Of a stretch of DNA of 5,941 nucleotides, positions 1-4,782 are shown piece after piece. The stretch's first letter is position 1. Every line of letters starts with the position of its first letter. This DNA is from Bacteroidota bacterium (GTDB lineage: Bacteria > Bacteroidota > Bacteroidia > Chitinophagales > Chitinophagaceae): assembly GCA_023436685.1 (NCBI GenBank), contig JAEZIL010000059.1, forward strand, positions 1 through 5,941, in the 5' to 3' direction. A program made the translations under genes and the position numbers. The notes under the pieces were generated by a model. The model searched no databases. It saw nothing but the letters and a program-made list of their open reading frames with translations, and had not been told where the DNA came from.

Positions 1-690
1 ATACTGCTCGTTCTTATGCAATACAAGCACAATACCTTCATCCCAGTATTTTAATTTAAAGGGGCCTGTGCCACATGGGTGCGAGCGAAAATCTTTACCT
101 CTATGTTCCACTACTTCGCGGGGCACAATGCTGCAATACATCATACTAAGTATGGCCAACATTGGCCTGAAGGGGGTATTTAACCTCATGCGGAAAGTAG
201 TGTCATTTATAGCTGTAAATGCATCTTGCTCCGATATCCTGTTGTTAAATATCCATGAACCGGGCGATGCTACTTCAGGATCAATAAGCCGATTGAATGT
301 ATATACCACATCCCCGGCATTCATTTTCCTGCCTTTACCATTAGTAAACTCTGGTGCATCATGAAAAAATACATCGTTGCGCAAATAGAAGGTGTAGGTT
401 AACCCGTCCTCGCTTATATCCCAATTTTTAGCCAGGCTTGGTTTCAATTGCAATTGCGCATCGGTTTCTACCAATGTATTATAAACCATATGGTTAACCC
501 ACATTGTGTATAAAACATTCGAAAAGGCTGGGTCTATCGACTCCAGATTGCCACTGGATAGGTTTAAGTAAAAAACTTTTTTATCTGAATGCTGATGTCT
601 GCTGCATGAAATACATAAGCTCATCAATAGCGTAATACATACGGTTTGTAGTACATTAAATTTGCTTCTATTGATTATAAAAACAGACAT
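1..690 (-). CDS. Peptide/solute ABC transporter substrate-binding lipoprotein (SBP family 5), C-terminus cut by window edge
   Basis: This frame is open from an ATG at 690 to base 1, giving 230 residues with no stop, so the gene continues to the left. It resembles DppA/OppA-type extracellular solute-binding proteins, which capture oligopeptides or similar solutes for an ABC importer. The N-terminus has a basic start (NRSK) and a hydrophobic stretch (about 11-28). It ends at SLCISC, where Cys29 is the likely lipidated residue; Cys at -3 is not ideal for a lipobox. The mature part shows family features: a start like LNLSSGNLESIDPAFSN (about 41-57), then YNTLVETD, LKPSLAKNWDISEDGLTYTF, the DVVYTFNRLIDP segment, and CGTGPFKL near residue 212, matching the usual GTGPY/FKL motif. 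Permease and ATPase genes are not in view. The family is clear; the substrate is unknown, since the C-terminal lobe is missing. Confidence 0.88.
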   Translation of the reverse strand, partial: MSVFIINRSKFNVLQTVCITLLMSLCISCSRHQHSDKKVFYLNLSSGNLESIDPAFSNVLYTMWVNHMVYNTLVETDAQLQLKPSLAKNWDISEDGLTYTFYLRNDVFFHDAPEFTNGKGRKMNAGDVVYTFNRLIDPEVASPGSWIFNNRISEQDAFTAINDTTFRMRLNTPFRPMLAILSMMYCSIVPREVVEHRGKDFRSHPCGTGPFKLKYWDEGIVLVLHKNEQY

Positions 691-741
691 TACCGCAAAT
701 TAAACCTAAATGCACTTTAATTTTGTATAAACAAGCTACAC
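691..741. promoter_or_regulatory. Divergent intergenic region between the binding protein gene and pdxJ
   Basis: These 51 bases separate two divergent start codons and must hold the promoters of both genes unless these extend into coding sequence. The pdxJ side has an exact -7 element (see 718-725). On the minus strand the nearest candidate is TTAATTTG at 703-696, a 7 of 8 match to TAnnTTTG. It would start transcription almost at the ATG at 690, implying a leaderless message, so it is weak evidence. No Shine-Dalgarno sequence is seen on either side. Confidence 0.4.
718..725 (+). promoter_or_regulatory. Bacteroidota -7 promoter element of pdxJ
   Basis: TAATTTTG matches TAnnTTTG, the -7 consensus of the main Bacteroidota sigma factor, at every fixed position. 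It ends 16 bases before the pdxJ ATG, so the predicted transcript would have a leader of about 10 bases. A TTG at the usual -33 distance is not visible, so the support is the -7 element and its position only. Confidence 0.55.
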
Positions 742-1464
742 ATGCCGGCCAAACTTTCAGTGAATATTAATAAGATCGCAACACTTCGCAATAGCCGCGG
801 AGGTAATAATCCAAATGTGTTGCAGGTTGCAATTGATTGTGAAAAATTTGGCGCAGAAGGTATTACTGTTCATCCCCGCCCCGATGAGCGTCATATCAGG
901 TACAACGATGTTCGGGAAATAAAATATGCGATCAGGACAGAATTTAACATAGAAGGAAACCCGAAAGAAGATAAATTCGTTCAATTGGTTTTGGAAACCA
1001 AACCCACACAAGTAACACTGGTACCCGATGATCCGGGCCAACTAACTTCAAATCATGGCTGGAATACCGTTACTAATTCCAGGTACTTAAGAGATATCAT
1101 TTCAGTATTTAAAAATGAAGGCATCCGTGTTTCCATATTTGTTGATGCTGATGAGCAGATGGTTGCAGCGGCAGCGGCTACCGGTACCGACAGGATAGAA
1201 CTATATACAGAGGATTACGCACGGCAGTTTCTCAATAATAGGGAAAAAGCAATTGCCAAATACATTAAAGCAGCAAGTGTTGCCAGTACACACTATTTAG
1301 GCATAAATGCCGGGCACGATCTGGATTTACATAACCTTAAATTCTTTGCCAGCCACATACCCAATTTATTAGAAGTATCTATTGGCCATGCGCTTATAGC
1401 CGATGCATTGTATTATGGCTTGGAAAATACGATACAACTATACCGCAGGCAATTGAATAGCTAG
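742..1464 (+). CDS. pdxJ: Pyridoxine 5'-phosphate synthase PdxJ
   Basis: PdxJ condenses 3-amino-2-oxopropyl phosphate with 1-deoxy-D-xylulose 5-phosphate to make pyridoxine 5'-phosphate, the ring-closing step of the DXP-dependent vitamin B6 pathway. It is a cytosolic TIM-barrel enzyme. The 240-residue length is normal (E. coli about 243). Visible motifs are [14 protein letters not shown] (7-20), [16 protein letters not shown] (37-52), ETKP (85-88), LVPD (93-96), VSIFVDAD (130-137), INAGHDL (188-194) and IGHALI (214-219). Residues aligning with the E. coli catalytic set are His44, Glu71 and His192, all present. The ATG at 742 is chosen because it begins just before the conserved first strand and follows a good -7 element. 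The gene stands alone on its strand, and its stop overlaps the stop of the convergent regulator. No other B6 gene is in view. Confidence 0.97.
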   Translation: MPAKLSVNINKIATLRNSRGGNNPNVLQVAIDCEKFGAEGITVHPRPDERHIRYNDVREIKYAIRTEFNIEGNPKEDKFVQLVLETKPTQVTLVPDDPGQLTSNHGWNTVTNSRYLRDIISVFKNEGIRVSIFVDADEQMVAAAAATGTDRIELYTEDYARQFLNNREKAIAKYIKAASVASTHYLGINAGHDLDLHNLKFFASHIPNLLEVSIGHALIADALYYGLENTIQLYRRQLNS

Positions 1465-2165
1465 CTGGTTGGGGCATTGGTATAAACAAATTTGAACCCA
1501 ACACCGTGTATGGTTTGCAGTTCAACACCGGGTTGTTCTTTCAGGTATTTCCGCACTTTAGTTACAAACACATCCATGCTTCTACCAAGAAAATAGTCTT
1601 CACGGCCCCATACATTCAGCAATATTTCTTCTCTTTTAAGCACCCTGTTTGCATTAAGGCATAAATAACGAATTAGGTCAGCCTCGCGTTGGGTCAATTG
1701 GTGCTCGGTACCATTGCCACTTAATATAAGGTTGGTAAAATCGAAAGTAAGATCACCTAACTGGAAGCGGGTAGGGGCATCATCGTCCTTCTTCATTGTG
1801 CGCTTCAGGAAGACCTCAATACGCAGCAGCAACTCCTGCATATTGAAAGGCTTTGTTATATAGTCATCAGCCCCACTTTTAAAACCTGCTATCTTATCAT
1901 CATCCATAGATTTTGATGTAAGGAGCAGTATAGGTATATTTTCGTTTTGCCTGCGTATGTCATTTGCCAGTGCCATACCATCTTTTTTTGGTAGCACTAC
2001 ATCCAGCAAGCATATATCAAAGCTTTTCTTCGTAAACTGCTGCCAGGCAGTTTCGCCGTCGGGGCAGTGAACTACATCATATCCTGCTTGCTGCAAACTA
2101 TTTTTAACTACAAAACTTAATGTTGGATCGTCTTCTACTAATAATATTCTTGCCTTTCCAGCCAT
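1461..2165 (-). CDS. OmpR-class DNA-binding response regulator, RprY-like
   Basis: This 234-residue protein is a two-component regulator: a receiver domain (about 5-120) followed by an OmpR/PhoB winged-helix DNA-binding domain (about 133-228). The receiver is complete, with acidic cluster Glu11-Asp12-Asp13, phospho-acceptor Asp55 in [11 protein letters not shown], Thr83 in LLTSKS and Lys105 in ITKPF. The C-terminal domain has [12 protein letters not shown], the [14 protein letters not shown] recognition helix region and the HGVGFKF wing hairpin. The phrases [18 protein letters not shown] and SMDV-TK-RKYL recall Bacteroidota RprY, a regulator linked to envelope and oxidative stress; this likeness is from memory. 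No histidine kinase gene lies next to it, so its partner is elsewhere or just outside. The start at ATG 2165 puts the first beta strand at residue 6, as expected. It is downstream of ruvC on the same strand, but the 149-base gap suggests its own promoter. Confidence 0.95.
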   Translation of the reverse strand: MAGKARILLVEDDPTLSFVVKNSLQQAGYDVVHCPDGETAWQQFTKKSFDICLLDVVLPKKDGMALANDIRRQNENIPILLLTSKSMDDDKIAGFKSGADDYITKPFNMQELLLRIEVFLKRTMKKDDDAPTRFQLGDLTFDFTNLILSGNGTEHQLTQREADLIRYLCLNANRVLKREEILLNVWGREDYFLGRSMDVFVTKVRKYLKEQPGVELQTIHGVGFKFVYTNAPTS

Positions 2166-2314
2166 AGAAGTAAATAATTTATGTAGTAACGACGCTGATT
2201 ATAACAGGTTTATTGCGTCAGCCTACTGCAATTTTATCTTTCCGGTATCCCCATATCCACTCTTCTCTTTCGTGATTAAATATACTAAGTGCTTATTAAT
2301 AAACACAATTACAT
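2166..2314. promoter_or_regulatory. Intergenic region downstream of ruvC and upstream of the response regulator gene
   Basis: These 149 AT-rich bases should hold the end of the ruvC transcript and the promoter of the regulator, both on the minus strand. No exact TAnnTTTG occurs on the minus strand. A 7 of 8 match, TATATTTA, is at 2284-2277 and would give a leader of over 100 bases. An inverted repeat, GACGC at 2191-2195 and GCGTC at 2215-2219, lies 26 to 54 bases upstream of the regulator ATG. It is placed where an operator could sit. No convincing T-tailed terminator hairpin is seen for ruvC. Confidence 0.4.
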
Positions 2315-2905
2315 TTATTTAACCTTTACCCTTCCCGGGTTCTGAGCAATAAAACTTGCCCAGTTGCCCGTCTTTTTCGCTTTAATATCTGATCTCTTTG
2401 CTTCAGTTTTCAAACCTGCCCATTTACCTTGGTAATGGTGGCAAAGCGCCACAGCAACCGCATCGGTCGCATCCATAAAGCGCACATCCTGTTCAAACTT
2501 TAATGTATGCTGCAGCATTTCCCACACTTGTTCTTTGGTGGCGTTACCTCTGCCCGTCACAGATTGTTTTATCTTCCTTGGTGCATATTCTGCGGCTTCA
2601 AGCCCATGCATCATAGCAGCAGCAATAGCTACTCCCTGTGCACGCCCAAGCTTTAGCATACTTTGTACGTTTTTCCCAAAAAATGGCGCTTCAATAGCAA
2701 CCGCCACCGGTTTATGGAATTTGATGAGTGTTTCCATTTTCCTGAAAATCATCTCTAGCCGTTCCGCATGGTCTTTATTCTTAGCCAACTGTAAAACACC
2801 CATTTCCAAAAGCGAAACATTATTTTTGTCAATCGCTATCAGTCCGTATCCCATTACCAGGGTTCCGGGGTCAATACCAAGTATAATATGAGGATCTGTT
2901 TGCAA
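2315..2905 (-). CDS. ruvC: Crossover junction endodeoxyribonuclease RuvC (TTG start)
   Basis: RuvC is the dimeric Holliday-junction resolvase that makes paired nicks in four-way junctions moved by RuvAB during recombinational repair. The RNase H-like fold and all four metal-binding acids are visible: Asp12 in LGIDPGT, Glu72 in AIEAPFFGKN, and Asp145 and Asp148 in MDATDAVAVALCHH. They correspond to E. coli Asp7, Glu66, Asp138 and Asp141. Other conserved parts are LGRAQGVAIAAA (86-97), YAPRKIKQSVTGRGNA (107-122) and KEQV (124-127). At 196 residues it is longer than E. coli RuvC (173) by a lysine-rich tail after about 160. No ATG exists between the in-frame upstream TAG and the catalytic Asp12, so TTG at 2905 is the only reasonable start. 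It is divergent from the membrane protein gene. ruvA and ruvB are not in view. Confidence 0.96.
   Translation of the reverse strand: MQTDPHIILGIDPGTLVMGYGLIAIDKNNVSLLEMGVLQLAKNKDHAERLEMIFRKMETLIKFHKPVAVAIEAPFFGKNVQSMLKLGRAQGVAIAAAMMHGLEAAEYAPRKIKQSVTGRGNATKEQVWEMLQHTLKFEQDVRFMDATDAVAVALCHHYQGKWAGLKTEAKRSDIKAKKTGNWASFIAQNPGRVKVK
2895..2902 (+). promoter_or_regulatory. Possible -7 element for the flippase-like membrane protein gene
   Basis: TCTGTTTG matches TAnnTTTG at all fixed positions except the second (C for A). It lies within the first codons of ruvC and ends 14 bases before the TTG start at 2917, a spacing like those of the better elements in this window. Only one mismatch and good placement support it. 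Confidence 0.3.
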
Positions 2906-2916
2906 AAACTAACTTA

Positions 2917-3864
2917 TTGAACAAAAATACCAAAATATGGCTCAACTATATATTGGGCAGCCTTATTTCAATTGCATTACTTGTAGGCATATATTTCCAG
3001 GTAAAAAAGCAATTAGCAACACTTGGCCCTAACTGGACCTGGGAAACAGGACAGCGTTATCTACTTTGGGCAGCAATTTTATTAATGCCGCTTAACCTTG
3101 GGCTTGAGGCCTGGAAATGGCATATGCTGGCGCGTTCAGCAATGCCTATATCTTACAAACAGGCACTAGCCAGCTATTTAGCAGGTATATCTTTTTCTTT
3201 AGTTACACCTAACCGTATAGGCGAATACCCGGGACGTATTCTGCATTTGAAAAAGGGCAATACACTACGTCTCATAAGTGTTTCTATTCTTGGTGCCATA
3301 GCGCAAATGCTTACCTTATTCATTTATGGTTTGTGTGGGCTTATTTTTTATAATATTAAGTATCCCGGCACGCTTCCCATGTTACTACTAGCGGCATGTT
3401 TTATAATTACGGTTGTTGTAGCAATAGTATATTGGCGTTTTGAAACATGGATGCCTGTTATAGAACGTATAAAGTGGTTAAAGCGCTTCCGCTATCATCT
3501 TTATGGTAAGTTATTAAAACGTTTTACAGTAACGGAACAGGCTCGCATACTCTTAATTTCATTAACACGATATAGCATATATACGGCACAGTATTTGATT
3601 TTATTGCTTTGGATGAACGTTAATATTCCTCTGTTCGATGGCTTTTGGATGTGTGCTTTGTTCTTTTGGGTAGTGGCTGTTATACCGTCCATCACTTTGG
3701 TTGAGCTTGGCGAACGCGGGCAGATAGGTTTATACCTGTTTCATCATTTTTCAGAAAATACCGTTGGTATATTAGGCGCTACGGTAGGGGTTTGGTGCAT
3801 CAACCTTATTATTCCGGGTATTATAGGCAGTATATTACTGGCCCGGACAAGGCTATTGCGTTAA
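2917..3864 (+). CDS. Flippase-like multi-pass inner membrane protein (LPG_synthase_TM / UPF0104 family), TTG start
   Basis: This 315-residue hydrophobic protein resembles the membrane domain of lysylphosphatidylglycerol synthase/flippase proteins (PF03706). About eight hydrophobic segments can be seen, near 10-28, 48-64, 84-97, 118-146, 153-173, 211-233, 243-262 and 284-308. Family-type motifs are YLAGISFSLVTPNRIGEYPGR (about 87-107) and PSITLVELGERGQIG (about 257-271), two related Pro...GE loops found in this family. The soluble aminoacyltransferase domain of true MprF is absent. Stand-alone members are usually unassigned and may move lipids or lipid-linked sugars. No in-frame ATG occurs before about residue 57, inside the protein, so TTG at 2917 (or TTG at 2953) must be the start. 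It is followed by the DUF3108 gene on the same strand after 37 bases. Family assignment is good; substrate is unknown. Confidence 0.85.
   Translation: MNKNTKIWLNYILGSLISIALLVGIYFQVKKQLATLGPNWTWETGQRYLLWAAILLMPLNLGLEAWKWHMLARSAMPISYKQALASYLAGISFSLVTPNRIGEYPGRILHLKKGNTLRLISVSILGAIAQMLTLFIYGLCGLIFYNIKYPGTLPMLLLAACFIITVVVAIVYWRFETWMPVIERIKWLKRFRYHLYGKLLKRFTVTEQARILLISLTRYSIYTAQYLILLLWMNVNIPLFDGFWMCALFFWVVAVIPSITLVELGERGQIGLYLFHHFSENTVGILGATVGVWCINLIIPGIIGSILLARTRLLR
2922..2929 (-). promoter_or_regulatory. Bacteroidota -7 promoter element of ruvC
   Basis: On the minus strand this reads TATTTTTG, an exact fit to TAnnTTTG. It ends 16 bases before the TTG start of ruvC, the same spacing as seen at pdxJ. 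The element lies inside the first codons of the divergent membrane protein gene, so the two genes share sequence for promoter and coding. No TTG at -33 spacing was found. Confidence 0.5.
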
Positions 3865-3867
3865 AAA

Positions 3868-3875
3868 AACCTTTG
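3868..3875 (+). promoter_or_regulatory. Possible -7 element for the DUF3108 gene
   Basis: AACCTTTG fits TAnnTTTG at all fixed positions but the first (A for T). It begins four bases after the stop of the upstream gene and ends 26 bases before the ATG at 3902. It suggests the DUF3108 gene may be expressed separately from the membrane protein gene, although readthrough across the 37-base gap is equally possible. Confidence 0.35.
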
Positions 3876-3901
3876 TAGCTTTAAGAAACATATTGTTGCT
3901 T

Positions 3902-4702
3902 ATGGTTCGTTTTAAATGGTGGGGGCTTGGATTATTGCTGTTGTTAAGTTCGGTAACAGGCTATGCACAAAGCGATTTTTGCGGTATTACAAATACCAGC
4001 TTTAAAGATGGTGAGAAACTCGCTTTCAAAGTGTACTACAATATGGGTAAGTTGTGGGTTGGTGCCGGCCTGGCTGCCTTTAATGTTAGTACTGAAACGT
4101 TGAATGGCCGAAAGGTTTATCATGTTGTAGGCGATGGTGCTACGCTTAAATCGTATGAGTGGTTTTATAAGGTTCGCGACAGGTATGAAACTTTTATAGA
4201 TGTAGAGACGCTCCTACCGGTAAAATTCATTCGTAATGTAAATGAGGGGGGCTATAAAATATACAATAACGTCAGTTTCAACCAAAAAATAGGGCAGGCC
4301 GTATCTACCAATGGTGTTTATAAAGTACCCACTTGTATACAAGATGTATTATCGGCCATATATTATGCACGTAATATAGATTATAATAAATATAAGCCGG
4401 GCGACAGGATACCTTTCTCTATGTTTCTGGACGATGAGGTATATAATCTATATATACGCTACTTAGGAAAAGAACGGATAACAACCCGCTATGGCACTTT
4501 CGATGCAATTAAAATAAGCCCGCTGCTTATTGAAGGTACAATATTCAAAGGGGGCGAGAAGATGATGGTGTGGGTGAGCGATGACGCCAATCGCGTTCCG
4601 GTACGCGTTGATAGCCCTATACTTGTAGGCAGTGTTAAGGTAGACCTGGTAGGTTACAGCAATCTGCGCAACCCCCTCAGCTCACTTATACGTAAAAAAT
4701 AA
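3902..4702 (+). CDS. Secreted DUF3108 domain protein
   Basis: This is an exported protein of unknown function in the DUF3108 family. The ATG at 3902 (266 residues) is preferred over two TTG codons at 3893 and 3896, because it gives a standard signal peptide: VRFK, hydrophobic core GLGLLLLLSS, and a likely cut after GYA (residue 22). There is no lipobox. The mature part looks beta-rich: GEKLAFKVYYN (about 37-47), a YxxxDRYETFID segment (about 89-100), then CIQDVLSAIYYARN (about 145-158), the conserved D...S..Y..R core of the family. RYGTFDAIKISP (about 196-207) and VWVSDDANRVPVRVD (about 223-237) follow, both typical of DUF3108. Only two cysteines remain after cleavage, Cys27 and Cys145, which could pair in the periplasm. 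The neighbours are an inner membrane protein upstream and a lyase downstream, and neither fixes a role. Confidence 0.85.
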   Translation: MVRFKWWGLGLLLLLSSVTGYAQSDFCGITNTSFKDGEKLAFKVYYNMGKLWVGAGLAAFNVSTETLNGRKVYHVVGDGATLKSYEWFYKVRDRYETFIDVETLLPVKFIRNVNEGGYKIYNNVSFNQKIGQAVSTNGVYKVPTCIQDVLSAIYYARNIDYNKYKPGDRIPFSMFLDDEVYNLYIRYLGKERITTRYGTFDAIKISPLLIEGTIFKGGEKMMVWVSDDANRVPVRVDSPILVGSVKVDLVGYSNLRNPLSSLIRKK

Positions 4703-4782
4703 ATGGCTATTGGCTATGCACAAGCCACTTGGCGCTGTTAGTTTTTTATATTTGCACACTTTACTACTAGTTTTAAACTGAT
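4703..4782. promoter_or_regulatory. Intergenic region between DUF3108 gene and the ammonia-lyase gene
   Basis: These 80 bases hold a tandem 7-base repeat (TGGCTAT at 4704-4710 and 4711-4717) and a short hairpin, TGGCT 4711-4715 with AGCCA 4723-4727 around a 7-base loop. A T-run at 4742-4747 lies 14 bases beyond the hairpin, too far for a normal intrinsic terminator. The -7 element of the lyase overlaps the end of this T-run. The gap therefore probably separates two transcription units, with a promoter clearer than the terminator. Confidence 0.35.
4747..4754 (+). promoter_or_regulatory. Bacteroidota -7 promoter element of the ammonia-lyase gene
   Basis: TATATTTG is an exact fit to TAnnTTTG. 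It ends 28 bases before the ATG at 4783, giving a predicted leader of about 20 bases. A TTG at 4729-4731 lies 15 bases upstream, slightly closer than the usual -33 spacing, and could be a compressed partner. It supports independent transcription of the lyase gene. Confidence 0.6.

Noticed and set aside
68..364. Plus-strand open frame of 98 codons
   Set aside because: It lies wholly opposite the binding-protein gene, whose translation matches SBP family 5 throughout.
757..1041. Minus-strand open frame inside pdxJ
   Set aside because: Antisense to conserved PdxJ sequence, with no domain or start signal.
1468..1502. Inverted repeat GTTGGG / CCCAAC just after the pdxJ stop, as a possible terminator
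   Set aside because: Only six pairs around a 23-base loop, no T-run after it, and it lies in the coding end of the response regulator.
2196..2220. TATAAT-like string on the minus strand upstream of the response regulator, as a sigma-70 promoter
   Set aside because: The only -35-like string (CTGACG) is about 12 bases away, too close, and Bacteroidota use a different consensus.
2535..2891. Plus-strand open frame inside ruvC
   Set aside because: Antisense to the RuvC catalytic core; shadow frame.
3501..3695. Minus-strand open frame of 64 codons inside the flippase-like gene
   Set aside because: Antisense shadow of a hydrophobic membrane protein frame.
3893..3901. TTG codons upstream of ATG 3902 as starts of the DUF3108 protein
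   Set aside because: The ATG gives a better signal peptide and the extra residues (three codons) add nothing conserved.
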